Below, one piece after another: positions 19,862-26,488 of a DNA stretch of 64,000 nt. A program made the position numbers and the translations under genes. The notes below the pieces were generated by a model. It did no database searches. It saw nothing but the letters and a program-made list of their open reading frames with translations, and had not been told where the DNA came from. Source of the stretch: JBGSTR01 sp963707135 (GTDB lineage: Bacteria > Pseudomonadota > Gammaproteobacteria > Chromatiales > Chromatiaceae); assembly GCA_963707135.1 (NCBI GenBank), contig CAVPOY010000013.1:1-64000 (forward strand). Reading direction: 5' to 3'. Position 1 is the first letter of the stretch, and each line of letters opens with the position of its first letter.

Positions 19862-21216
19862 CAGCACTCCTCCCCGTCATCGGTGTCGCGCGCCAGCTCG
19901 CGCAGGCGCAGGGCCGAGGCCGGCGGCTGGGGTGGCGGACCATCGGCTGATAAGGTGCGGGACGGGCGCTCGCGTTTCACAAAGCAGTTGGCGTAGGTCT
20001 CCACCACCCGGGCGAGCCCACAGCCCCGCCCCTGGTGGCAGACCTGCACCGGGCGCTGGGGTGGCGCAGCGGGATCGAAGCGCAGGGTCAGCGTCTCGCC
20101 CACCAGGGCGGCGTCGACCTCGTAGACCACGCCGTTGAGGCTCACGGTGCGGTCCTTCTGCACCTTGCGCTTGGCCTCAAACAAGAACAAGTCGTCCAGG
20201 TCCAGCCCCGGCTCCGGGAAGCGCACCGACTCAGTGCTCTGTGCCCACTGCTCCAGGGGCGTCGCCCCCGCGAGTCCGCGGTGGGGCGTGTGGTGGTACT
20301 CGCCTTCGATCCAGGCGGCCAAGCGGCGGTTCAGTGCCGTGACACTGGCGGTATCCTCCGGGGTCAGGCGGGTCAAGACCTGGGCGCGCACGGTTTTGAA
20401 CCAGCGCTCGATCTTGCCCTTGCCCTGGGGCCGGTAAGGACGGGCATGGATCAGCGCGATGCCGAGCTTCGCGCACACCAGCGCCAGATGCTGGGAGCGG
20501 TAGTTGGCCCCGTTGTCCACGTAGAGGCGCTGCGGCAAGCCGCGGCGCAGGAGCGCCTGCTTGAGCACCGGCAGGAAGGTGGCGGTGTTCTCCGACAGGG
20601 CAAAGGCGGCATAGGGGATGACCCGGGTGGCATCGTCGAGGAAGGCGAGCAGATAGGTCTTGCGCCGGGTACGCTCCCCGACCAGGACACTGGGGCCGTG
20701 CATCACATCGCTCATCCACAGCTCCCCGGCCTGGGCGAAGGCGAAGCGGCGCCGGTCGTGATCGCCCGGCTCCTCCTGGGGCTTGTCCATCAAGCCATGG
20801 CGGGCGAGGAGGCGGTGCACGGTGGAGGGCGGCAACGGCAGGTCTCCGGGCACCTCGGGGGACTGTCTGGCCTCGCGGATGACCAACTGCACCGAGAGCT
20901 TGGGGTTGTCCTCCTTGGTCGTGAGCAGCGCCTCGACCACCGCCGCGGGCAAGGCGCGGGCCTGGCCGCGGTCGGCACGCGGCTTCGGGAGCAGGGCGTC
21001 GAAGCCGCCGCGCCGATACGCCTTGAGCCAATCACGGATCGTCTCGGAAGCGACCCGCGTGCGGGTGCTGCCGGGGATGGTGTAGTCGCCGCTGGCCTTG
21101 TGCGCAAGGCGCGCCGACAGGCCTTTGGTCCCCGGCGGCAGGTGCACCAGCTCAGCGATCAGCCCGTAGCGGAACAGGGCAATCGCCTGAGCGCGGTCAG
21201 TTTCAGGATCGTTCAT
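19861..21216 (-). CDS. DDE transposase/integrase (TniA/Mu-type) of the transposon
   Basis: A 451-residue rve-superfamily transposase. The N-terminal 150 residues hold a helix-turn-helix (VASETIRDWLKAYRRGG, then a second winged region STVHRLLARHG). The catalytic core has Asp in LWMSDVMHG, Asp in LYVDNGANY and Glu in GKIERWFK, with 35 residues between the last two, the classical DD35E spacing. The C-terminal part is a Mu-C-like beta-barrel (LNGVVYEVDAALVGETLTLRFDP). The start chosen is the ATG at 21214-21216 at the beginning of conserved-looking sequence. It cuts and joins the transposon ends together with the downstream ATPase. Confidence 0.9.
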   Translation of the reverse strand: MNDPETDRAQAIALFRYGLIAELVHLPPGTKGLSARLAHKASGDYTIPGSTRTRVASETIRDWLKAYRRGGFDALLPKPRADRGQARALPAAVVEALLTTKEDNPKLSVQLVIREARQSPEVPGDLPLPPSTVHRLLARHGLMDKPQEEPGDHDRRRFAFAQAGELWMSDVMHGPSVLVGERTRRKTYLLAFLDDATRVIPYAAFALSENTATFLPVLKQALLRRGLPQRLYVDNGANYRSQHLALVCAKLGIALIHARPYRPQGKGKIERWFKTVRAQVLTRLTPEDTASVTALNRRLAAWIEGEYHHTPHRGLAGATPLEQWAQSTESVRFPEPGLDLDDLFLFEAKRKVQKDRTVSLNGVVYEVDAALVGETLTLRFDPAAPPQRPVQVCHQGRGCGLARVVETYANCFVKRERPSRTLSADGPPPQPPASALRLRELARDTDDGEEC

Positions 21217-21266
21217 GGGGGAAGAGCTCCGGGTGGCGCAGGCCAAGGTGCCTGCCAGCCGCGACC

Positions 21267-21965
21267 CTACGCCAAGCACCCCGGCGGGTCCGGCCCCACA
21301 CCGTGTTGGCGGGCGCGGCCGCGCCCGCCCCCCGGCGTGCGCCGGGGGCGGAATCCGAGCGGGCTGGACAAGTGCTGCAGGAACGGCTCGCCGATGGGCC
21401 GCAATGCCACCAGCACCTCGGTGCCCCCAAGGCAGACGGCGAAGGCGGCCAGCGTGGGGACGCAGGGGAAGCGCTCGGGCAACAGCCCTTTGAGCGCCTG
21501 CAGCGCGGCATGCACCGCCTGGACCCGTCGGCGGACCCAGCGCAACACCCCGGGCAGCTCGATGTCCGGACGTAGCTCCCGGCAGGCCGCCTCCAGGCTC
21601 GGCGCCTGCTCGACCTGGCGCACCACGGCCTCGACCTCCGCCAAGGTGCCCGAGAGACGCGCCGCCAGACAGTCCGGCAGCAGACTGAAGGTGCGATGCC
21701 CCACCCGGCAGTACCAGCGGGGAATCCGGGTGCCGGGCGGGGTGACGCGCCGGTAGGTGCCGTGGCGGGCAAAGCCGCAACCCCCCTGCGGATGCAGCGG
21801 ACAGCGCGGCAGGCTTGCCCTCCGCCAGCCCCGTTGGCTAACGTACTCCCCGCCGGTGAGTCCACAGTCGAAGCGGAGTTGCACCGGCCACCGGCCCGCA
21901 CGGGTGCAACCGTGGCGGGCCTTCTGCTGTTCTGAGGTCCCGTTAGTCTGCCAGACCGACGCCAC
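21267..21965 (-). CDS. Zinc-ribbon-like accessory protein of the transposon
   Basis: The frame encodes up to 232 residues. The recognisable part begins near residue 46 with a cysteine-rich segment (RCPLHPQGGCGF, RHGTYRR, RWYCRVGHRTFSLLPD) that looks like a four-ligand zinc ribbon followed by a helical region. The layout, zinc ribbon then the TFSLLPD stretch, resembles the DNA-binding front part of some transposases but there is no DDE core. It ends 50 bases before the transposase start and is read in the same direction. The N-terminus is uncertain. A role in end recognition or target choice is inference. Confidence 0.6.
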   Translation of the reverse strand: MASVWQTNGTSEQQKARHGCTRAGRWPVQLRFDCGLTGGEYVSQRGWRRASLPRCPLHPQGGCGFARHGTYRRVTPPGTRIPRWYCRVGHRTFSLLPDCLAARLSGTLAEVEAVVRQVEQAPSLEAACRELRPDIELPGVLRWVRRRVQAVHAALQALKGLLPERFPCVPTLAAFAVCLGGTEVLVALRPIGEPFLQHLSSPLGFRPRRTPGGGRGRARQHGVGPDPPGCLA

Positions 21966-22107
21966 CCCCGCCTGACGGTGGTGGCTTTGGGAAACTGCGG
22001 CTGAACGCTCGCCCCCTCTGGCTCACCACCAACACCAGTTCACCGGGGGTGCACTCCGACCCAAACGTGCCGGTGAATTGCGGATTAACGTGAGGCCCAA
22101 CACTCGG

Positions 22108-22471
22108 CTTCACCCACTATTGGGGGCGCTCCCGGAAGGGGCGTTGGGTGGTGCAACGCAAGACGGCCAGGACCCGCTTCAGCCGCGCCGTGCGGCAGAT
22201 TGGGAACTGGTGCCGCCAACATCGTCACCTGCCGGTGGCGGTCCAGCGGCAGGCTTTGAGCCGTAAACTGCGCGGTCACGACGCTTACTACGGGCTCACG
22301 GGCAACGGGCGCGCCTTGGCGCGCTTCCGCCACGAGGTCCGGCGGCAGTGGCGCAAGTGGCTCAACCGTCGCTCCCAAGCGGCGCGTCTGTCATGGGCGG
22401 CCTTCGCCCGCCTCGTCCAGCGCTACCCCCTCCCGCCCGCGCGTGTGGTCCACAGCATCTACGCCACGTAG
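22108..22471 (+). pseudogene. ltrA: Group II intron reverse transcriptase copy A, maturase (domain X) part
   Basis: Continuing the frame of copy A after the transposon, this 120-residue segment (FTHYWGRSRKGRWVV to VVHSIYAT) is the thumb/maturase domain X. It differs from copy B by one residue (QIGNWC versus QIGDWC). It has no start of its own, so it is not translated from a normal site. There is no HNH endonuclease domain after it. Confidence 0.9.
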
Positions 22472-22487
22472 CGTCTGCTAGGCCGAG

Positions 22488-22520
22488 GAGCCGGATGCCC
22501 GAATTGGGCACGTCCGGTTC
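22488..22520 (+). ncRNA. Group II intron domain V, copy A (canonical)
   Basis: A 33-nt hairpin with the layout of the intron's catalytic core: lower stem GAGCCGGA paired with TCCGGTTC, a bulge on the 3' side, and an upper stem closed over GAAT. The AGC catalytic triad sits in the lower stem with the expected G-U pair at its second position. The following segment, GCCGCGGGTG...CACCCGCGGC, would be domain VI; it forms a perfect 10-bp stem in which I see no bulged branch-point adenosine. Confidence 0.8.
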
Positions 22521-23155
22521 TGTGGGAGCCGCGGGTGCGCAATCACCCGCGGCCACCCGGCTTGCGCCAGGCAAAGCCTGGAAGAGGGGGAAGCATGCAG
22601 ACATGACGTGAGCAAGCAGAAACCTCTTAGTGCGACCCGGCAGGTGAAAGTCCTGACCCGGTAAGGATTGGCCATCCACCGGAACCGAGTGTTGCGTGGT
22701 GCGGGGGTGACCCCGCCTGCGAAGCGTACACAGGAGGCGGCTAGGCCGTGTGATGGAGCCTCGAAAGAACCGTTGCGGAGCCGACGTTGTGTAAAAGGCG
22801 GAAGGCTACAGTGAGCGCATCGAAAGGGCCTGATGCGAGCACTCCGCCGGGGTCGAAGAGCAGGGCATGGTCGCAAGGGTCGCCCAGGAACCTGGGAGGG
22901 CTCACTCGTTCCTTGACCGAGACGCGGTGCGGGCGCCGCGGGAGAAGTGGCCCAGGTCCGTCGGAGCCGGGTCCGGCCGGCGGGAGCAAAGAGGACCCGA
23001 GGCAAGGTACCGCCAAGCGAAGGCAACGAAGCGCGGCGGGACGGCGGGCGAGCAATCGGAGTCGGCTGATAGTACCGCTGAGCGCGGGGAACTCGCCCCA
23101 GAGGACCCGCGGGAGGGAAGCGGCCGATCGGTCTAGACACCTTCTGGAGGGCAAG

Positions 23156-24487
23156 ATGACGCGGACATTGGATCGCGAGATCATCTCCACGAAACAACAG
23201 AAGATCGCGGATTTGGCGAGAAGGGCACCGCAGATGGTGCTGCTGACGCTGGCGCACCACATCGACCTGGCGTGGATGGAAGAGGCGTATCGGCGCACGC
23301 GCAAGGATGGTGCGGTCGGCGTGGACGGCGTCACCGCCGCGGCGTACGAGGAGCGGCTGCAGGAGAACCTGAGCGACTTGCTCGAACGGTTCAAGAGCGG
23401 CCTGTATCGGGCGCCGCCGGTCAGGCGTGTCCATATTCCCAAGGCCGGGGCGAAGAACAAGACCCGCCCCATCGGTATCCCCACACTGGAAGACAAGATC
23501 CTCCAGCGGGCAGTGCTGATGGTGCTGGAGCCGGTCTACGAGCAGGACTTTCTGGACTGCTCCTACGGCTTTCGGCCGGGCCGCAGTGCCCACCAGGCAC
23601 TCGAAGTGCTGTGGCAGGGGCTGATGGCCATCGGCGGGGGCTGGGTGATCGATCTCGACATCCAGTCGTACTTCGACAGTATCGAGAGGACCCATCTCAA
23701 CGCCTTTCTCGACCAACGGGTGCGTGACGGTGTGATCCGTCGCGCGCTGGGCAAGTGGATGCATGCTGGGGTCATGGAAGAGGGGGTGATCAGCTACCCA
23801 GAGCGGGGCAGCCCGCAGGGTGGGGTGATCAGCCCGCTGGTATCGAATATCTACCTGCACGAAGTGCTCGACCACTGGTTCGAGCAGGAGGTCAAGCCAC
23901 GTCTGCGCGGGCGGGCCATGCTGGTCCGGTTTGCCGATGATGCGCTGCTGGCCTTTGAGCGGGAAGACGATGCGCGGCGGGTACTGGACGTGTTGCCCAA
24001 ACGCTTCGCGCGCTTCGGCTTGACACTCCACCCCGAGAAGACGCGACTGGTGGATTTTCGCCGTCCGTCACGGACAGGCGAAGCGAGCGGCTCACAACGT
24101 GGGCGTAGCTTCGACCTGCTCGGCTTCACCCACTATTGGGGGCGCTCCCGGAAGGGGCGTTGGGTGGTGCAACGCAAGACGGCCAGGACCCGCTTCAGCC
24201 GCGCCGTGCGGCAGATTGGGGACTGGTGCCGCCAACATCGTCACCTGCCGGTGGCGGTCCAGCGGCAGGCTTTGAGCCGTAAACTGCGCGGTCACGACGC
24301 TTACTACGGGCTCACGGGCAACGGGCGCGCCTTGGCGCGCTTCCGCCACGAGGTCCGGCGGCAGTGGCGCAAGTGGCTCAACCGTCGCTCCCAAGCGGCG
24401 CGTCTGTCATGGGCGGCCTTCGCCCGCCTCGTCCAGCGCTACCCCCTCCCGCCCGCGCGTGTGGTCCACAGCATCTACGCCACGTAG
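23156..24487 (+). CDS. ltrA: Group II intron reverse transcriptase/maturase, intact copy B
   Basis: A 443-residue intron-encoded protein. Reverse transcriptase blocks are in order: RIHIPK-type region (RRVHIPKAGAKNKTRPIGIP, about residue 95), YGFRPGRSAHQAL, IDLDIQSYFDSI, SPQGGVISPLVSNIYL and the catalytic FADD near 270. Domain X (maturase) follows at about 340-440 with LSRKLRGHDAYYG. No HNH endonuclease follows, so retrohoming would need a nicked or replicating target. The ATG has a GGAGGG site seven bases upstream. It could supply maturase in trans to copy A. Confidence 0.95.
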   Translation: MTRTLDREIISTKQQKIADLARRAPQMVLLTLAHHIDLAWMEEAYRRTRKDGAVGVDGVTAAAYEERLQENLSDLLERFKSGLYRAPPVRRVHIPKAGAKNKTRPIGIPTLEDKILQRAVLMVLEPVYEQDFLDCSYGFRPGRSAHQALEVLWQGLMAIGGGWVIDLDIQSYFDSIERTHLNAFLDQRVRDGVIRRALGKWMHAGVMEEGVISYPERGSPQGGVISPLVSNIYLHEVLDHWFEQEVKPRLRGRAMLVRFADDALLAFEREDDARRVLDVLPKRFARFGLTLHPEKTRLVDFRRPSRTGEASGSQRGRSFDLLGFTHYWGRSRKGRWVVQRKTARTRFSRAVRQIGDWCRQHRHLPVAVQRQALSRKLRGHDAYYGLTGNGRALARFRHEVRRQWRKWLNRRSQAARLSWAAFARLVQRYPLPPARVVHSIYAT

Positions 24488-24503
24488 CGTCTGCTAGGCC
24501 GAG

Positions 24504-24536
24504 GAGCCGGATGCCCGAATTGGGCACGTCCGGATC
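24504..24536 (+). ncRNA. Group II intron domain V, copy B (with a mutation beside the catalytic triad)
   Basis: Same 33-nt hairpin as in copy A, but the 3' strand of the lower stem ends TCCGGATC instead of TCCGGTTC. The change replaces the U that normally pairs with the G of the AGC catalytic triad, leaving a G-A mismatch. In studied group II introns this position is highly conserved, so splicing of copy B may be impaired. The perfect domain VI stem follows at 24544-24569. Confidence 0.75.
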
Positions 24537-24575
24537 TGTGGGAGCCGCGGGTGCGCAATCACCCGCGGCCACCCG

Positions 24576-25025
24576 GCAGTACCAGCAGCGCCGCGGCCTC
24601 AGCCAACGCCTTCTCTTTGCGCCGCAGTTCCGCCTCCAGCTGTTTGATGTGCTTTGCCTGTGCCTTCAGCTGGGTCCGATCGACGGTCGGCGCCGGTGGG
24701 AGGGATTGGCCTGCAGGCAGGACGTTCTCCAGGCGTTGATCTGCTGCGCATACAGCCCCTTACGCCGGCAGTATTCGCTGAGCTCCACCTCGTTGAGGCT
24801 GGCGCTCTCGAGGACGACGGCAAACTTCTCTTCGCTGTTGAGTTCCCCGGGCGCCAGTGGTGGGACCGTCGCGTCACCCGTGGCCTTGCGATGCTTGCTG
24901 CGCCAGGTATACAGGGTGTCCTTGGGGATGCCGGTCTCGCGGACCAGTTGCGGAACCGAGACGTTATTCGGCGGCAGCATCTTGGCGATGATGTTCGCTT
25001 TGAGTTCTTCTGAATACTCGGTCAC
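24576..25025 (-). pseudogene. IS3-family OrfA (HTH protein), frameshifted and truncated
   Basis: From a GTG at 25023-25025 the minus strand encodes VTEYSEELKANIIAKM and a helix-turn-helix (SVPQLVRETGIPKDTLYTW), typical of IS3 OrfA. After about 100 residues, at CLQAN, the frame shifts: the first frame ends at 24666 while the neighbouring frame continues SLPPAPTVDRTQLKAQAKH and the coiled leucine-zipper KQLEAELRRKEKALAEAAALLVL up to the intron insertion at 24575. The shift is equivalent to a one-base loss. The protein would bind the element ends and form the OrfAB fusion. Confidence 0.8.
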
Positions 25026-25072
25026 TGTTGGTCGCCTCGACAATGATCAGGGGTATTCGAGCCGCGCCCGCG

Positions 25073-25119
25073 GGTGGCTAACGTCCAGTCGCCCTACGGG
25101 CTCCCTCCCGTTAGCCACC
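25073..25119. repeat. Inverted repeat, 11-bp arms (GGTGGCTAACG)
   Basis: The arms 25073-25083 and 25109-25119 are perfect complements around a 25-base loop. It lies just outside the IS3 right end and ahead of a broken toxin gene. It resembles an attC site in size and arm sequence (ends in TAACG / CGTTAG), but the core boxes deviate from the consensus. Confidence 0.6.
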
Positions 25120-25189
25120 AGCGGAGGAATACTCCCCCTCTGGGTTATGCCCCTATGCTCACACAAATACGTTCAAGGAGAGGCGACAT

Positions 25190-25306
25190 CTACCCTGACA
25201 CCGGGGGACCTCGTGCCGGACGCACACCTGGCGGCGCTCGCATTGGAGCACGGACAGGGACTTTGCGGCATTCACGGGCCTGTCGTGGATCGATCCGCTC
25301 GCTTGA
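25190..25306 (+). pseudogene. Remnant of a VapC-type PIN toxin (C-terminal end)
   Basis: The frame contains LVPDAHLAALALEHG, the C-terminal acidic-site motif of VapC toxins (conserved Asp that binds Mg2+). Just after it the frame breaks near 25252; the neighbouring frame then gives DFAAFTGLSWIDPLA and a stop at 25306, the usual end of VapC proteins, so about 7 residues and the frame are lost. The N-terminal three quarters of the gene are missing. This was probably a third toxin-antitoxin module of this locus, destroyed by insertion or deletion at the IS3 border. Confidence 0.75.
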
Positions 25307-25494
25307 GGCGGGTAGACAGGTCGGGTGGAGCTAGTGTTCGCGCTCGCTGCTGCGCCGGGGCTGAGGCGTTGCCCGGCATGAGCCCCTGGATCTGCCTAGC
25401 GGGCGTGGCCCGGCAGTGGCTTGCAACGCCGGGAGCATATCATCGACCCGGATGCGGAAGGGCCCCGTTACCTGTGCCGCCTGTAGTACTCCCG

Positions 25495-25558
25495 CGGCGT
25501 CATGCCGAAACGGAGCCGGAAGGCGGTGGCGAAGTCGCCGGCGCGCTTGACGATCCGG
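25495..25558 (-). pseudogene. Tail fragment of an AraC-type helix-turn-helix regulator
   Basis: On the minus strand, AGDFATAFRLRFGMTPREYYRRH is the final recognition helix region of an AraC-family domain. The remainder of the gene is absent: the toxin-antitoxin module begins at once on the other side. The fragment and its downstream flank (GGAAGGGCCCCGTTACC at 25458) are repeated at 26350 and 26489 next to the fuller regulator gene, so this is a leftover of a paralogous copy. Confidence 0.7.
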
Positions 25559-25563
25559 CCGGT

Positions 25564-25596
25564 GATACGTAGGCTTTCTGGAAACTATTACGTATC
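25564..25596. promoter_or_regulatory. Inverted repeat upstream of toxin-antitoxin module 1 (GATACGTA...TACGTATC)
   Basis: Two perfect 8-base arms, 25564-25571 and 25589-25596, lie 13 bases ahead of the antitoxin ATG. Antitoxins usually repress their own operon by binding such sites, so this is a likely operator. The weak promoter-like bases between the arms fit this idea. Confidence 0.6.
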
Positions 25597-25608
25597 CCAG
25601 GGTCCACC

Positions 25609-25869
25609 ATGAACACAAAGCTCACCCTCAGCATGGACGAGTCGGTCATCGAGCGCGCCAAGCAGGCGGCACGTGCCCGCAACACCAGTGTCTCGGCGAT
25701 GCTCGCCGGGCTCGTCCGCGGGCTCGATGCGCTGGATCATTCCCGTGGCGCGGACTTCATCGGTCCCCTCACTCGGGCCGCGACCGGGTTGGTGGAGCTG
25801 GGCCCCGGCAGCGCGGACGCCGATCTCCTGGGTGATGCCCTCTGGGAGCGCTACGGCGACGCCGGATGA
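25609..25869 (+). CDS. Antitoxin of a PIN-domain toxin-antitoxin module (module 1)
   Basis: An 86-residue protein beginning MNTKLTLSMDESVIERAKQAA, a beta-strand and helix that match the ribbon-helix-helix-like DUF6364 antitoxin type, followed by an acidic C-terminal half that would wrap the toxin. Its stop overlaps the toxin start by four bases (ATGA), the usual coupling for such modules. It would bind the inverted repeat just upstream and repress the operon together with the toxin. Confidence 0.8.
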   Translation: MNTKLTLSMDESVIERAKQAARARNTSVSAMLAGLVRGLDALDHSRGADFIGPLTRAATGLVELGPGSADADLLGDALWERYGDAG

Positions 25870-26294
25870 GGATCTTCGTCGACACCAACCTGCTGCTCGA
25901 CGTCCTGGCGAAGCGCGAGCCCTTCTACACCGCGGCCGCCCGCGTCTGGACCCTGGCCGAGACCGGCGCCTGCGAGGCGCTGGTCTCGGCCATCAGCTTC
26001 AACAATGTCTTCTACATCGTTCGCAAGGCGCGCGACACGGCCGCCGCGCGCCGGGCACTGGTCCTGCTGCGCGACGTCTTTGCCAGCGTCGCTCCGGACC
26101 AGCGCATCCTGAACCAGGCAATCGACTCGGAAATCCCCGACTTCGAGGATGCCATCCAGCTCTACAGCGCCCTTCACGCGCGCGCCGACTACCTGCTGAC
26201 GCGCAACGTCGGCGATTTTCCGGCCGGGATCCTGCCGATCCTTGCCCCCGATGAGTTTCTGGCATTGGTCGCTGGCGCGGCTGACCAATCGTGA
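25866..26294 (+). CDS. PIN-domain ribonuclease toxin (module 1)
   Basis: A 142-residue PIN protein. The acidic site residues are recognisable: Asp in IFVDTNLLLDVL at residue 5, Glu in the middle region (CEALVSAIS), and Asp in PDFEDAIQLYSA near residue 100 and in TRNVGDFP near 118. PIN toxins cleave RNA with Mg2+. The gene starts inside the antitoxin's last codon. It appears intact. Confidence 0.88.
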   Translation: MRIFVDTNLLLDVLAKREPFYTAAARVWTLAETGACEALVSAISFNNVFYIVRKARDTAAARRALVLLRDVFASVAPDQRILNQAIDSEIPDFEDAIQLYSALHARADYLLTRNVGDFPAGILPILAPDEFLALVAGAADQS

Positions 26295-26421
26295 CTGCCG
26301 TGGCCCGGCGGCGGCTCGCAACGCCGGGCGCACCTCGCCCCCATAGATACGGAAGGGCCCCGTTACCCGTGCCGTGGCCGGTGGCGAGCCAGGTGCCGTC
26401 GGTGGATCAGGCCAGAGCGCA

Positions 26422-26455
26422 GTAGGGTGGAACAAGCGCAGCGGTTCCACCCTAC
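26422..26455. repeat. Perfect 12-bp palindromic hairpin (GTAGGGTGGAAC...)
   Basis: Arms 26422-26433 and 26444-26455 are exact complements with a 10-base loop. It sits between the module 1 toxin and the 3' end of the response regulator gene, two convergent genes. It may be a dispersed palindromic repeat or act as a terminator; similar GTAGGGTGGAAC hairpins are known as common repeats in several gammaproteobacteria. Confidence 0.7.
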
Positions 26456-26488
26456 GGGCTTCGCGCGTAGGGCTGCGGACGAGTTCTC

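Larger units (their letters stand above)
18621..22102 (-). mobile_element. TniA/TniB-type transposon (3482 bp) with TGTTRG...CA ends
   Basis: Borders are fixed exactly by comparison with the uninterrupted intron copy. The left end reads TGTTAGCGCTCA and the right end, on the opposite strand, TGTTGGGCCTCA: short imperfect inverted repeats beginning with TG. Four genes lie on the minus strand in transcription order: a zinc-ribbon protein (21965-21267), a DDE transposase (21216-19861), an AAA ATPase (19861-19061) and a 70-residue protein (19064-18852). The last three overlap head to tail (TGATG, ATGA) and are an operon. No cargo, resolvase, TniQ/TnsD or CRISPR component is present. The right-end 230 bases have short GTTCACCGG-like repeats in both orientations that may bind transposase. 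Confidence 0.88.
17057..22559 (+). mobile_element. Group II intron, copy A, interrupted by a transposon at 18621-22102
   Basis: Copy A consists of 17057-18620 plus 22108-22559, 2016 bases once the transposon and one copy of its target duplication are removed. It matches copy B (22560-24575) at every position I compared except two: one coding change (Asn for Asp, near 22204) and one base in domain V. The first 600 bases are structured non-coding RNA sequence, containing GTGCGAC at 17127 that resembles a bacterial intron 5' consensus; the repeat unit itself starts 70 bases earlier, at GCTTGCG. The reverse transcriptase lies in the domain IV position, and domains V and VI close the unit. Confidence 0.85.
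22560..24575 (+). mobile_element. Group II intron, copy B (uninterrupted, in direct tandem with copy A)
   Basis: A 2016-base copy of the same intron, starting at the base after copy A ends. The 5' 590 bases are non-coding structured RNA, the open frame for the reverse transcriptase runs from 23156 to 24487, and domains V and VI occupy 24504-24569. The 3' boundary at 24575 was set by restoring the reading of the flanking IS3 orfA. The absence of an endonuclease domain and the position after a hairpin plus T-run in the 5' flank fit class C introns; the class is inference. Confidence 0.85.
15938..25042 (-). mobile_element. IS3-family insertion sequence, split by a 7.5 kb intron/transposon insertion
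   Basis: The element's two genes run on the minus strand, orfA at the right end (24576-25025) and orfB at the left (15949-17056). Everything from 17057 to 24575 is inserted foreign DNA. Joining 17056 to 24576 restores a normal IS3 reading path: ...ALLVLQKK from orfA and the A9 slippery run on the minus strand that leads into orfB. Candidate ends are TGTCG at 15938 and its complement CGACA ending at 25042. I could not find a matching target duplication, so the outer borders are approximate. Because the inserted intron is antisense to the transposase genes it cannot be spliced from their mRNA, so the element is inactive. Confidence 0.8.

Noticed and set aside
18621..22102. CRISPR-associated (CAST) transposon
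   Set aside because: There are no cas genes, repeats or TniQ; the ATPase and transposase alone do not justify the name.
22560..24575. Retron or diversity-generating retroelement
   Set aside because: The reverse transcriptase has a maturase domain and is followed by domain V and VI; no template/variable repeat pair was seen.
15930..25050. Target duplication of the IS3 element
   Set aside because: The bases flanking the proposed ends do not match, so no duplication is claimed and the outer borders stay approximate.
25073..25119. Possible integron attC site
   Set aside because: The arms are attC-like, but the core boxes do not fit RYYYAAC/GTTRRRY and there is no integrase or second site nearby.
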